Both the position numbers and the translations under genes were made by a program. From assembly GCA_902614235.1 (NCBI GenBank), contig CACMKG010000003.1, positions 56,522 to 120,521 of the forward strand: a stretch of 64,000 bases of DNA, in the 5' to 3' direction. The notes beneath the pieces were generated by a model, which had not been told where the DNA came from, searched no databases, and worked only from the letters and a program-made list of their open reading frames with translations. Shown one piece after another: positions 17,706 to 26,055 of this stretch. This stretch comes from an uncultured SAR86 cluster bacterium. Lineage in GTDB: Bacteria; Pseudomonadota; Gammaproteobacteria; Magnimaribacterales; AG-339-G14. Every line of letters begins with the position of its first letter. Positions within the stretch are counted from its first letter, which is position 1.

Positions 17706-17967
17706 TCTTTTAGAAAATTTTAAAAAAAGGTTAAATCATTTATCAAAAACAGATTCAATTACTTCGTTTGAATTAATTTTAAAAGCTATAGGCGAATCTC
17801 TTGAAAAAGGAGATAGATTGGAAGTAAGAGGTTTTGGTTCTTTATCTTCAAGAACTAGAAAGCCTATGAGAGGAAGAAACCCTCAATCTGGCGAAGCAAT
17901 AGAATTATCAGAAAGAAAAGTTCCATACTTCAGAGCATCTAAGGAATTAAATCAAAAGTTAAACTAA
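17692..17967 (+). CDS. ihfB: Integration host factor subunit beta
   Basis: IhfB pairs with IhfA to bind and sharply bend DNA in replication, recombination and transcription. The protein is 91 residues. It has the HU/IHF fold, with VRGFGSLSSRTRKPMRGRNP in the middle: the beta-arm, with the intercalating proline in RNPQSGE. The C-terminus is VPYFRASKELNQKLN. The gene starts inside the 3' end of rpsA (14-base overlap), so it is probably translated by coupling. The rpsA-ihfB order is typical of gammaproteobacteria, which supports IhfB over HU. Confidence 0.94.
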   Translation: MKKSDLLENFKKRLNHLSKTDSITSFELILKAIGESLEKGDRLEVRGFGSLSSRTRKPMRGRNPQSGEAIELSERKVPYFRASKELNQKLN

Positions 17968-17986
17968 ATTATTTACTACTATCTGC

Positions 17987-17995
17987 TGATATAAT
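17987..17995 (+). promoter_or_regulatory. Extended -10 promoter giving a leaderless lapA transcript
   Basis: TGATATAAT fits the extended -10 consensus. Seven bases separate it from the GTG of lapA at 18003, which is where transcription is expected to start. The mRNA would have no 5' leader or one base at most. No Shine-Dalgarno sequence is present before the GTG. Confidence 0.6.
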
Positions 17996-18002
17996 TTTTC
18001 TT

Positions 18003-18236
18003 GTGAAATATCTATATCTAATTTTCTTTTTATCGGTTCTGGGATATCTAATTTTATTTTTTAATCTAAATAGTTCTTTCATAGATTTAGATTTTTATTT
18101 TTATAAAATTAATGGAATAACTTTAGGGTTAACCATAATAGCTACCTTTTTTTTAGGAATGGTTTTGAGTTACTTATTACAACTTCCAATTTTGTTAAGA
18201 AAAAGAAAAATGAAATCCAAAAATAATGACAGTTAA
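18003..18236 (+). CDS. lapA: Lipopolysaccharide assembly protein A family membrane protein (DUF1049)
   Basis: This small inner-membrane protein has 77 residues and two hydrophobic helices (about 3-22 and 36-58), followed by a basic cytoplasmic tail (RKRKMKSKNN). The pattern, with FFLGMVLSYLL in helix 2, and the position between ihfB and pyrF fit LapA (formerly YciS). LapA works with LapB in control of LpxC and lipopolysaccharide synthesis in E. coli. lapB normally lies between lapA and pyrF, but here pyrF begins 11 bases before the lapA stop and no lapB is present. The start is GTG 18003, set by a very close promoter. Confidence 0.75.
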   Translation: MKYLYLIFFLSVLGYLILFFNLNSSFIDLDFYFYKINGITLGLTIIATFFLGMVLSYLLQLPILLRKRKMKSKNNDS

Positions 18237-18927
18237 GCTTAAACCAAAACAGACAATAATTGCACTTGATGTAAGTTCTCTGGAAGAAACTAAAAATTTA
18301 CTCTCAATAGTTGATAAAGATTTATTTAGATTAAAGGTTGGAAAACAGCTCTTTACTTCTCAGGGGCCGAAAGCCATAGATAAATTAAACTCCTTAGGTT
18401 TTGATGTATTTTTAGATTTAAAACTTCATGATATTCCAAATACTGTTTCTAAGTCTTTAGCAAATATTTGTAATTTGGGAGTTTGGATGTCAAATATACA
18501 CTTACTAGGCGGACAAGAAATGATTGAAGCAGCAACATCTACAGTAAAAGGATTAAATAGCGAAATGATTTTGGTCGGAGTGACTATTTTGACGAGTTTG
18601 AATGAAAATAACTTAGTAGAAATGGGCTTTAATTCTAGTGCAGAAGATTTAGCAATAAAGTTAGCTAAATTAGGAAAACAAAATGGTATTGACGGAGTTG
18701 TATGTTCTATAGAGGACATAAGTGGAATTAAAGCTTCACTGGGGGGAGATTTTCTATCGGTCACACCTGGAGTAAGAATGATTCAAGATATCGACGATCA
18801 AAAAAGAGCAGGATCTATATACGACGCGATTCAATTTGGTACAGATTTTGTTGTAATAGGAAGAGAAATTACTCAAGCTAAAAATCCAGAAGGAGTTTTA
18901 AAAAAAATTGAATCGTTAATAGTTTAA
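18226..18927 (+). CDS. pyrF: Orotidine 5'-phosphate decarboxylase
   Basis: PyrF makes UMP from orotidine monophosphate, the last step of pyrimidine synthesis. The protein is 233 residues. The catalytic tetrad region is clear: Lys40 in LKVGKQLF, and Asp64, Lys66 and Asp69 in FLDLKLHDIPNTV. The phosphate-binding end has SVTPGVRM and FVVIGREIT. It overlaps lapA by 11 bases, keeping part of the lapA-lapB-pyrF order seen in enterics. ggt starts 2 bases after its stop, so these genes are probably co-transcribed from the lapA promoter. Confidence 0.95.
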   Translation: MTVKLKPKQTIIALDVSSLEETKNLLSIVDKDLFRLKVGKQLFTSQGPKAIDKLNSLGFDVFLDLKLHDIPNTVSKSLANICNLGVWMSNIHLLGGQEMIEAATSTVKGLNSEMILVGVTILTSLNENNLVEMGFNSSAEDLAIKLAKLGKQNGIDGVVCSIEDISGIKASLGGDFLSVTPGVRMIQDIDDQKRAGSIYDAIQFGTDFVVIGREITQAKNPEGVLKKIESLIV

Positions 18928-18929
18928 AA

Positions 18930-20579
18930 ATGAAATTTTTAAAAACAAAGATGATTTTTTTTACTATTTTTTTTGTTGCTTGCTCCGAATCAAATAATTT
19001 TAAAGATAATGGCGTAGTGGTTACGAGACATCATTTAGCATCTGATGTTGGAGCTAAAATTTTAAAAGAGGGTGGAAATGCATTCGATAGTGCAATTGCA
19101 GTAGCATTTGCTTTGGCAGTAGTAAATCCTTCTGCAGGTAATTTAGGTGGCGGTGGATTTGTTATTTATTTTAAAAATAATAAATTCTTTACTATAGATT
19201 ATAGAGAAAAAGCACCAATAAGGTCTTCTAGAGATATGTACTTAAATTCAGAAGGCGATGTTTTAAAGGGGTTAAGTCTGGAATCTTATTTAGCATCAGG
19301 AACACCAGGGACAGTAGCAGGGTTAATTCAACTTCATAAAGATGAAGCTTCAATGTCTTTGGAAAAGTTAATTGCTCCTGCAATAATTTTAGCAACTGAA
19401 GGATTTCAACTATCAGAATTTCAGGCTCAATATTTAAATAAATACGCTAAAAAATTTAAAAAAAATAGAGAAGCAGAAAAAATTTTTGTCAAAGAAGGAG
19501 GATGGAAAAAGGGCGACCTTCTGATCCAAAAAGATTTAGCCAAGTCCTTGTCTTTAATTGCTAAAAACGGAAGTAAAGTCTTTTACGATGGGGATATAAC
19601 AAAAAAAATTCTCAATGATTTCAAAGAAAATGATGGAATATTTATTAAAGAAGATTTTTTGAACTATGAGATCAGAAAATTAGAACCTCTTTGCGGTACC
19701 TATAAGTCCTACAAAGTATGTTCTATGCCACCCCCGAGTTCTGGAGGCGTTGCAATCATACAGATGTTAAATATTCTTGAAAATTTTGAAGTTAAAAATT
19801 TTTCGCATAGTTCTTTAGAATATATTTATCTGCTAAAAAATATCATGGGTTTTGCTTACGCCGATAGGTCAGTTTTTCTAGGAGATCCAGACTATTTTAA
19901 TGTTCCCGTGGATGAATTGGTTTCTAAGGATTACGCTAAAAGAATAGCAGAGAAGATTAAAAATAAAGAAACCATTAAGATAGAACCAGGAATGTTGATA
20001 AAAGAAAGCGATGAGACAACGCATTTTTCTATTATCGATAAATGGGGAAATGCTGTGAGCAATACTTATACTTTAAATGGTGCCTATGGCTCAGGTATAG
20101 TGGCCAAGGGCACAGGAATTTTAATGAATAACGAAATGGATGATTTTTCGCAAAAACCTGGCTACCCAAATTTATATGGGCTTATAGGTTCAGAAGCGAA
20201 TAAAATTGAACCTAAAAAAAGCCCTTTGTCATCTATGTCTCCTGTAATAATTAGCAAAGATAACATGCCTTATCTTATTACTGGTTCTCCTGGAGGTTCG
20301 ACAATTATAAATTCAGTTTTCCAAGAAATAATTAATATTTTAGATTTTGAAATGAGTCTTGAGGAGTCATCAAATAAAAATAGAATTCATTATCAGTGGC
20401 AACCAGATATTATATTTTATGAAGATCTCAAACTAGATGTTCTTAAAGAGTTAGAACATGATTTAATTTTAAGAAAAAGAAAACTTGGAGAAATTCAATC
20501 AATTTTGAGAACATCAGAGGGTTATAAAGGATATTCTGATTTAAGACGACCAGATGGCAAGTCAATTGAAATTCACTAA
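18930..20579 (+). CDS. ggt: Gamma-glutamyltransferase, predicted lipoprotein
   Basis: This enzyme cleaves or transfers the gamma-glutamyl group of glutathione and similar peptides outside the cytoplasm. The protein is 549 residues. The N-terminus is a short lipoprotein signal with a lipobox ending in FVAC and Cys18 as the lipidated residue. The pro-enzyme body follows, with NPSAGNLGGGGFVIY. The autoprocessing site is DETTHFSIID, with Thr363 as the likely catalytic N-terminus of the small subunit. GSPGGSTIINSVFQ is the conserved C-terminal loop. It shares 26 bases with uvrC. Lipid-anchored GGT is unusual compared with soluble periplasmic E. coli Ggt, though known in other bacteria. Confidence 0.92.
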   Translation: MKFLKTKMIFFTIFFVACSESNNFKDNGVVVTRHHLASDVGAKILKEGGNAFDSAIAVAFALAVVNPSAGNLGGGGFVIYFKNNKFFTIDYREKAPIRSSRDMYLNSEGDVLKGLSLESYLASGTPGTVAGLIQLHKDEASMSLEKLIAPAIILATEGFQLSEFQAQYLNKYAKKFKKNREAEKIFVKEGGWKKGDLLIQKDLAKSLSLIAKNGSKVFYDGDITKKILNDFKENDGIFIKEDFLNYEIRKLEPLCGTYKSYKVCSMPPPSSGGVAIIQMLNILENFEVKNFSHSSLEYIYLLKNIMGFAYADRSVFLGDPDYFNVPVDELVSKDYAKRIAEKIKNKETIKIEPGMLIKESDETTHFSIIDKWGNAVSNTYTLNGAYGSGIVAKGTGILMNNEMDDFSQKPGYPNLYGLIGSEANKIEPKKSPLSSMSPVIISKDNMPYLITGSPGGSTIINSVFQEIINILDFEMSLEESSNKNRIHYQWQPDIIFYEDLKLDVLKELEHDLILRKRKLGEIQSILRTSEGYKGYSDLRRPDGKSIEIH

Positions 20580-22359
20580 TAAAAAAGAAATATTTAATAA
20601 AAAAATTGAATTACCAGAAGATTCTGGAATTTATCAGTTTTATGACGAACACGAAAAGCTTTTGTACGTGGGTAAAGCGAAAAATTTAAAAAATAGAGTT
20701 TCAAGTTACTTGAACAAAGGAGCAAATAAAAAAGCTTCTTTATTAAGAAATCAAATTAGATACTTAGAACTAATAATAACTAAAACTGAATCAGATGCTT
20801 TAATTTTAGAACAGAGTTTGATAAGAAAAAAGAAACCACCTTTTAATGTCCAGTTTAGGGATGATAAATCCTATCCAATGATTCACATATCTTCCAATAA
20901 AAAATTTCCAGAAATTTATGTTTCTAGAAAAAAACAGAAAGAAGGCGTTTCATTTGGCCCTTATGCAAATGTCAATGCCATGAGAAAAAATATTGAAATA
21001 ATTCAAAAAGTTTTTCAGATAAGGAATTGCAAAGACGTAAATTTTAGAAATAGATCAAGGCCTTGTATAGAACATCAAATTGGAAAATGTTCGGCTCCTT
21101 GCGTAGGTTTGATTTCAGAAAAAGAATATAAAGAAAATGTTGAAGAGGCTAAAAATTTTCTGGATGGCAAGAACAAATCAATTTTAGAAAGTTTTTATGA
21201 AAAAATGGATGATTATTCTAATCGACAGGACTATGAGCGAGCAAAACTTTATAGAGACAAGATAAATGCGATTAGAGATACTCAAAAAAATCAAAGTATC
21301 CTTACTCTTTATGAAGATATTGATGTCATTGCAATAAGTTCTGATTCTTTTAGTACTTGCCTTAGCTTGGTTCAAATTAGAGACGGCTGGATAAGCGCAA
21401 CTAAAAATTTTTTCCCTGAAACTAAAAACATGTTCACGAATGAAGATTTATTAGAAAAGTTTATTACATCATATTATTTTGAATCTTCAGAAAAAGAAAT
21501 TAACCTACTTACCAATTACAAGATTTCTCCAGAGACTATTACAAATTTTAAACAAATAGATAAAAACATGAATTTCATTAAATTAAATAATAAAAATAAA
21601 TTTTTGCTTGAAATTGCTAAGTCTCAAAGTTCCGATCGGTTAAAAAGGAAAGATTTTTATGATTGGATAGCACCGGCATTTGAAAATTTAAAAAAACGAC
21701 TAGATTTAAAATCTTTAGATAAAATTGAGGCTTTTGATATTAGTCATATTTCAGGTAGTAATGTAACTGCTTCTTGTATTGTCTTCTCCGATAAAGGCCC
21801 AGAAAAAAAAGAATACAGAAGTATGAATATAAAAATGGATAAAAATGATGACTACTTTGCTCTAGCCGAAGCCATTTCGAGAAGAATTAGTAGTTTAAAA
21901 AAAAGATCTTTGTCATTTCCTAGTCTTCTTTTGATAGATGGTGGAAAGGGTCAATTAAATAAAGTTAAAAAGGAATTGGAAAATATAAATATTAAAACAA
22001 TTAAATTAATTTCGGTATCGAAAGGCGAAAATAGGAAAGAAAAATACGACAAATTACATATAGATTCTCCCAAGAAAGAAATTGAACTTGCAGAATACAA
22101 AGATATTTCTAGACTAGTTCAATTCATAAGAAATGAATCTCATAGATTTGCTCTCGCAAAACATAAAGCTAGAAGAGCCAAGACCCTAGTTAGTTCAGAC
22201 TTAGATAAAATACCCCTCATCGGAGAAAGCTTAAAAAAAGAATTGATAAGACATTTTGGTGGAATGAAGCGTTTGAAAGATGCTGAAATAAACGATCTTA
22301 AAAAGGTGGAAGGAGTTGGAACCAAAAAAGCAATTTTAATTCAAAAACATTTAAATTAG
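20554..22359 (+). CDS. uvrC: Excinuclease ABC subunit C
   Basis: UvrC makes the two incisions in nucleotide excision repair. The protein is 601 residues. The N-terminal GIY-YIG nuclease has GIYQFYD and LLYVGKAKNLKNRV, and a UVR motif for UvrB binding lies around NRQDYERAKLYRDKINAI. The RNase H-like C-terminal nuclease has IEAFDISHISGSNVTAS, and a helix-hairpin-helix pair ends the protein (GGMKRLKDAEINDLKKVEGV). The cysteines between the first domains (CKDVNFRNRSRPC, CSAPC) are those of the iron-sulfur binding region. The gene overlaps ggt by 26 bases. uvrC-pgsA-tRNA is a common gammaproteobacterial order. Confidence 0.95.
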   Translation: MASQLKFTNKKEIFNKKIELPEDSGIYQFYDEHEKLLYVGKAKNLKNRVSSYLNKGANKKASLLRNQIRYLELIITKTESDALILEQSLIRKKKPPFNVQFRDDKSYPMIHISSNKKFPEIYVSRKKQKEGVSFGPYANVNAMRKNIEIIQKVFQIRNCKDVNFRNRSRPCIEHQIGKCSAPCVGLISEKEYKENVEEAKNFLDGKNKSILESFYEKMDDYSNRQDYERAKLYRDKINAIRDTQKNQSILTLYEDIDVIAISSDSFSTCLSLVQIRDGWISATKNFFPETKNMFTNEDLLEKFITSYYFESSEKEINLLTNYKISPETITNFKQIDKNMNFIKLNNKNKFLLEIAKSQSSDRLKRKDFYDWIAPAFENLKKRLDLKSLDKIEAFDISHISGSNVTASCIVFSDKGPEKKEYRSMNIKMDKNDDYFALAEAISRRISSLKKRSLSFPSLLLIDGGKGQLNKVKKELENINIKTIKLISVSKGENRKEKYDKLHIDSPKKEIELAEYKDISRLVQFIRNESHRFALAKHKARRAKTLVSSDLDKIPLIGESLKKELIRHFGGMKRLKDAEINDLKKVEGVGTKKAILIQKHLN

Positions 22360-22368
22360 TCCTAGGTT

Positions 22369-22374
22369 TATAAT
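22369..22374 (+). promoter_or_regulatory. -10 box giving a leaderless pgsA transcript
   Basis: A perfect TATAAT ends exactly six bases before the ATG of pgsA at 22381, so the expected transcription start is the A of the ATG itself. No Shine-Dalgarno sequence is present. This is the clearest leaderless-gene geometry in the window. Confidence 0.6.
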
Positions 22375-22380
22375 AATTAT

Positions 22381-22917
22381 ATGATTCCTAATCTTCTTTC
22401 TGCCTTTAGAATGATCGTTTTTTTACCGGTTATTGTTTTATTTTCATCTGAGTACTATCTAACTTCCTTTTTTTTATTTACTGCTGCAGCATGGTCGGAC
22501 TTTTTAGATGGGTTTTTGGCGAGACGGTACAACATAACTTCAAACTTAGGATCTCTTCTGGATTTGCTTGCCGATAAAATTTTAGTTTCATCTATTCTAA
22601 TTTTCTTAGTTTTTTATACAGGAAATATTTACTTATTAATTCTGACTATAGCAATAGTTGTGCGAGAAATTTCGATAAGTTCTTTAAGACTTTTTTTAGT
22701 TTCTAATGGTGAAGAAATTTCTAACATAACTCCTGATAAGTATGGAAAGTTAAAAACGTTTTTACAAATGTCTTCACTTTCACTTTTGCTTTTATACCCA
22801 TTATTTGGAAATATTTTTTTTATAAGTGTTTTAATTCTTTTATTGGTTTCAACTCTTTTTTCTATTGTATCTTTTTTAAACTATTTAAAAATTTGGGGTT
22901 CTTTGAAAGAAAAATGA
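22381..22917 (+). CDS. pgsA: CDP-diacylglycerol-glycerol-3-phosphate 3-phosphatidyltransferase
   Basis: PgsA makes phosphatidylglycerol phosphate, the precursor of phosphatidylglycerol and cardiolipin, in the inner membrane. The protein is 178 residues. It starts IPNLLSAFRMIVF, the standard PgsA opening. The CDP-alcohol phosphotransferase motif is complete: two Asp in SDFLDG, then AR, Gly, and the last two Asp in LLDLLADK (about residues 40-63). About five membrane helices follow. It lies after uvrC and before tRNA-Cys, as in many gammaproteobacteria. Confidence 0.94.
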   Translation: MIPNLLSAFRMIVFLPVIVLFSSEYYLTSFFLFTAAAWSDFLDGFLARRYNITSNLGSLLDLLADKILVSSILIFLVFYTGNIYLLILTIAIVVREISISSLRLFLVSNGEEISNITPDKYGKLKTFLQMSSLSLLLLYPLFGNIFFISVLILLLVSTLFSIVSFLNYLKIWGSLKEK

Positions 22918-22960
22918 TTAATTTTATTTATCTGTAATAGTATAAAACAATCAGAAAGGC

Positions 22961-22966
22961 TACAAT
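22961..22966 (+). promoter_or_regulatory. Probable -10 box for tRNA-Cys
   Basis: TACAAT lies 9 bases before the first base of the tRNA. Transcription would begin about two bases ahead of the mature 5' end, so RNase P would have an unusually short leader to remove. A -35 hexamer is not evident. Confidence 0.45.
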
Positions 22967-22975
22967 TTTGTTTTT

Positions 22976-23046
22976 GGCTGAGTGGCAGAGTGGTCATGCA
23001 GCGGACTGCAAATCCGTCTACGCCGGTTCGATTCCGACCTCAGCCT
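22976..23046 (+). tRNA. tRNA-Cys (anticodon GCA)
   Basis: The full cloverleaf can be drawn. The acceptor stem is GGCTGAG paired with CTCAGCC, and the anticodon arm GCGGA/TCCGT closes a CTGCAAA loop with GCA at 23008-23010. The T arm has GGTTCGATTCC. Position 73 is U, the identity base of tRNA-Cys. The bases after it are CAAA, so the CCA end is not encoded and must be added by CCA transferase. The neighbouring tRNA-Leu does encode CCA. Confidence 0.93.
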
Positions 23047-23124
23047 CAAAACTCCATTTAAATTTAAACGATTTTTAGTATGTATAATAAAAATTATAAT
23101 AATTCTTCAACATAATTTTTTTCA

Positions 23125-24024
23125 ATGAAGAGCCAAAAAAAAGTTTTCGTAGTAACTGGGGGAGAAGGTTTTATTGGAAGTAATCTAATAAAAAAAATAA
23201 ACTCTACAAAAAAAAATATAAAAATAATTTCTATTGATAATAATTTATCTAAACAATTAAACAAAATAAAATCTGCAAATAATAATAAGATTATTTACCT
23301 TAGAGGCCATACAAAAAACATAAGAAACCTATTAAAAAACGAACCAAAAATTGAATGTATATTTCACTTTGGAGAATTTTCAAGAATTGTAAAAAGTTTT
23401 GAAAATTCAAAAAAATGTTTTTCTTCTAATCACACAGGAACTTTAGAAGTTATTAAATTTTGCTCGGATAAAAATATTAAAATAATTTACTCTGCCTCAT
23501 CTAGTAAATTTGGAAATAAAGGAAGAGATGAACATTTATCTCCTTACAGCTGGACAAAAAGCAAAAACATTGAACTTATCAAAAATTATTCAGATTGGTT
23601 CCATCTTAATTATGAGATCGTATATTTTTATAACGTATATGGTCCAGGACACATAAGAAAAGGTGAAATGGCAGCCGTGATAGGAATTTTTGAAAACTGT
23701 TATCTTAAAAATATACCAATAACTGTAATAAAGCCAGGTACTCAAAAAAGAGACTTTACTCATGTCGACGATATCATTAATGGAGTTATGCTGGCATTTA
23801 AAAAAAATCTTAATGGCGAATTCATGTTGGGGACAAACAAAAACACGAGCGTCGAAAATATAGCTAAATTATTTAAGCATCCTATTATCTACATAGATGA
23901 AAAACCAGGAGAGAGGCTAGCTTCAACTATTCCTGATTTAGATTCTCAAAAGAGGCTTGGATACAAGCCTAAAATTAAGATTCAAGATTATATTAAGTCT
24001 TTTTTAGATGAAAACAAAAGGTAG
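23125..24024 (+). CDS. NAD-dependent epimerase/dehydratase (extended SDR) for a nucleotide sugar
   Basis: This is a 299-residue extended short-chain dehydrogenase that probably acts on a nucleotide sugar such as UDP-Glc or UDP-GlcNAc. The Rossmann motif is GGEGFIGSNL near residue 11. The catalytic Ser region is SASSSKFGN, and YSWTK gives the Tyr-x3-Lys pair. GPGHIRKGEM and TQKRDFTHVDD are the usual substrate loops of GalE-like enzymes. The exact reaction (4-epimerase or dehydratase) cannot be told. It is the first gene after tRNA-Cys, overlaps glf by 17 bases, and has TATAAT boxes at 23083 and 23095. A UDP-Gal-forming 4-epimerase would supply the Glf enzyme next door; this is inference. Confidence 0.8.
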   Translation: MKSQKKVFVVTGGEGFIGSNLIKKINSTKKNIKIISIDNNLSKQLNKIKSANNNKIIYLRGHTKNIRNLLKNEPKIECIFHFGEFSRIVKSFENSKKCFSSNHTGTLEVIKFCSDKNIKIIYSASSSKFGNKGRDEHLSPYSWTKSKNIELIKNYSDWFHLNYEIVYFYNVYGPGHIRKGEMAAVIGIFENCYLKNIPITVIKPGTQKRDFTHVDDIINGVMLAFKKNLNGEFMLGTNKNTSVENIAKLFKHPIIYIDEKPGERLASTIPDLDSQKRLGYKPKIKIQDYIKSFLDENKR

Positions 24025-25033
24025 AAAAAGAGTATTGGTGGTAGGAGCAGGATTTGCAGGCGGGACTATTTCAAATATTCTTTCAAAAAAAGGCTTTGAA
24101 ATTGATATTGTAGAAAAAAGGAATCACATTGCAGGTAATGCATTCGATTATTTAGATCCATCAGGAATAAGAATACATAAATACGGCCCTCATATTTTTC
24201 ATACAAACAATAATAAAGTAGTAAAATTTTTATCAGAATTTACGGAATGGATCCCTTATAAACACAAAGTAAAAGCTCTTTTGGATAATGGAGAGCTGGT
24301 TACACTTCCCCCAAATATAGAAACTATAAAAAAAGTTGGAGAAAAAAACTTAATTAATATTCTCTTTAAACCTTATTCAGAAAAAATGTGGGGAATGAAA
24401 TTTGAAGAATTAGATAAGTCTATTATAAATAGAATCCCTATTAGACTTGATAAGAATGAAAATTATTTTCCGAAAGATAAATTTCAAAAAATGCCTAAGG
24501 ATGGTTATACAAAAATATTTGAAAAACTCTTGGATAGCCCTTTCATAAACATTTATTTAAATACTGAATTTGATAAAAAAATGGAAAAAAATTATCTTCA
24601 TGTTTTTAATTCAATGCCAATTGATGAATACTACTCTTTTAAATATGGAGAATTACCATATCGCTCTATTAAATTTCATATTAAAGAAGAAAAAAAAGAA
24701 AAAAAATTTCCGGTCGCACAAGTAAATTTTACAGATGATCAAAAATTTACAAGAGTTGTTGAGTGGAAAAATTTTCCCAATCATGGAAATACAAAAAAAA
24801 ATATACTTACTTACGAAGAACCTTGTGATTATAAAGAAAACTTTTTGGAAAGATATTATCCTGTAAAGGATTTAAAGGGTGAGAATAGAAATCTTTATAC
24901 TAAATATTCAAAAATTAGAAATAAAAAAAATACTTTTATCGGTAGGTGCGGAATGTATGTTTATATAGATATGCATCAGGCTATTTCTTCCTCTATGGCT
25001 ATTGCAAATAAATTTCTAAAAGACAACAAGTAA
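24008..25033 (+). CDS. glf: UDP-galactopyranose mutase
   Basis: Glf is a flavoenzyme that converts UDP-galactopyranose to UDP-galactofuranose, the donor for galactofuranose in O-antigens and capsules. The protein is 341 residues, slightly short of the usual 360-390. The FAD-binding motif VGAGFAGGTIS is near residue 12, followed by the family signature HKYGPHIFHTNN. KPYSEKMWG and the C-terminal GRCGMYVYIDMHQAI, with its FAD-contacting residues, are also typical. It is coupled to the epimerase by a 17-base overlap. The minus-strand glycosyltransferase ends just 2 bases after it. Confidence 0.92.
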   Translation: MKTKGRKRVLVVGAGFAGGTISNILSKKGFEIDIVEKRNHIAGNAFDYLDPSGIRIHKYGPHIFHTNNNKVVKFLSEFTEWIPYKHKVKALLDNGELVTLPPNIETIKKVGEKNLINILFKPYSEKMWGMKFEELDKSIINRIPIRLDKNENYFPKDKFQKMPKDGYTKIFEKLLDSPFINIYLNTEFDKKMEKNYLHVFNSMPIDEYYSFKYGELPYRSIKFHIKEEKKEKKFPVAQVNFTDDQKFTRVVEWKNFPNHGNTKKNILTYEEPCDYKENFLERYYPVKDLKGENRNLYTKYSKIRNKKNTFIGRCGMYVYIDMHQAISSSMAIANKFLKDNK

Positions 25034-25035
25034 AA

Positions 25036-25983
25036 TCAAAAACTAGTTATAAATTTTTCTACGTTTTGAATTACTTTTCTTTTGTCTGCTTTAATTATCT
25101 CTTTGTAGTAACTTACTTCACTTTGATGAAAATTTATATCTTCAAAAATTTGATTAACTAATTTTTTAAAGTCCAAGTAAAATCTTTTCGACTTATGATT
25201 AAGTTTGTATTTTTTTTTAATAGGAATATCGCTTTTATTTTTTGCAGATCCTCTCCTACCAGTTATTAGTATGCAATCGTTTAATGTCGCTTCTCTTGGA
25301 ATTCTATCTCTGCCTGGATGATTTCCAAAGTCGATGTAGATAGCAGTTTTTTTCATTAGATTAAACATTTCGTTTTCACTTAAATTTTCTAAGGGAATAA
25401 ATGTTAAATCCTTATTTTTTTTGATCAATTGATCAGTAATATGTTTGCCTTTTCTTGGATTAAATAAGATTTTCTTTTCTTTTTTACGAAAACTTTTATC
25501 TGGAATTTTTTTTATATAATCTCCGATAAAAAAACCTTTCAACTTATATTTTTTTAAATAACTCTTTGAATAATGAGATTGATAAAGATGAAAATAATTC
25601 TTCATCATAAATATTGGAATTCTAGTTTTATATAATAATTTAAATTTCATAAATTTTTTTTTAATTAGATTGTTATGATCTTTGTAGCCGTAATAATTAT
25701 CAATTGAGAGCCAAAAAATTCCAATTTTTCCTTTTTTCACTTTTAAAGAAGCCTTTGTATAAATTTCAGGAAAAATATGAATTAAATTTTTATTATCACA
25801 AAATTTCTTTTCTTTAATATCATAAGAAGAAAATTTGTTAGGTTTAAAAAAATTATTATTGTATGGGTAATAACACATATACGCTTCTTCCCCTAAACTA
25901 TTTAAACAATCTCCAAACTGATGGAGGGATTCTGCTCCACCTGCAACTGAATTTCCAGGACAATGTATTAGAAACTTTCTCAT
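25036..25983 (-). CDS. Probable glycosyltransferase of a surface-polysaccharide locus
   Basis: The protein is 315 residues from the ATG at 25983, read leftward. An in-frame start at 26028 is possible, but MRKFLIHCPGNS followed by a GGAE-type loop (VAGGAESLHQFGD) is the natural N-terminus of a GT-B-like protein. The C-terminal stretch around HPGRDRIPREATLNDCILITGRRG matches what I recall in putative glycosyltransferases of polysaccharide clusters. There are no membrane helices. It points against the genes around it and converges with glf, so it probably has its own promoter in the 72 bases shared with the dehydrogenase gene at 26056. The substrate is unknown. It could be a galactofuranosyltransferase, given glf, but nothing in the sequence proves that. 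Confidence 0.6.
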   Translation of the reverse strand: MRKFLIHCPGNSVAGGAESLHQFGDCLNSLGEEAYMCYYPYNNNFFKPNKFSSYDIKEKKFCDNKNLIHIFPEIYTKASLKVKKGKIGIFWLSIDNYYGYKDHNNLIKKKFMKFKLLYKTRIPIFMMKNYFHLYQSHYSKSYLKKYKLKGFFIGDYIKKIPDKSFRKKEKKILFNPRKGKHITDQLIKKNKDLTFIPLENLSENEMFNLMKKTAIYIDFGNHPGRDRIPREATLNDCILITGRRGSAKNKSDIPIKKKYKLNHKSKRFYLDFKKLVNQIFEDINFHQSEVSYYKEIIKADKRKVIQNVEKFITSF

Positions 25984-26055
25984 TTTTTTATATTTAACTA
26001 TAGAATTAGTTAAATTGGAAAGTGACAAAAAAAAAGATAAACTTTACGCCTTTAT

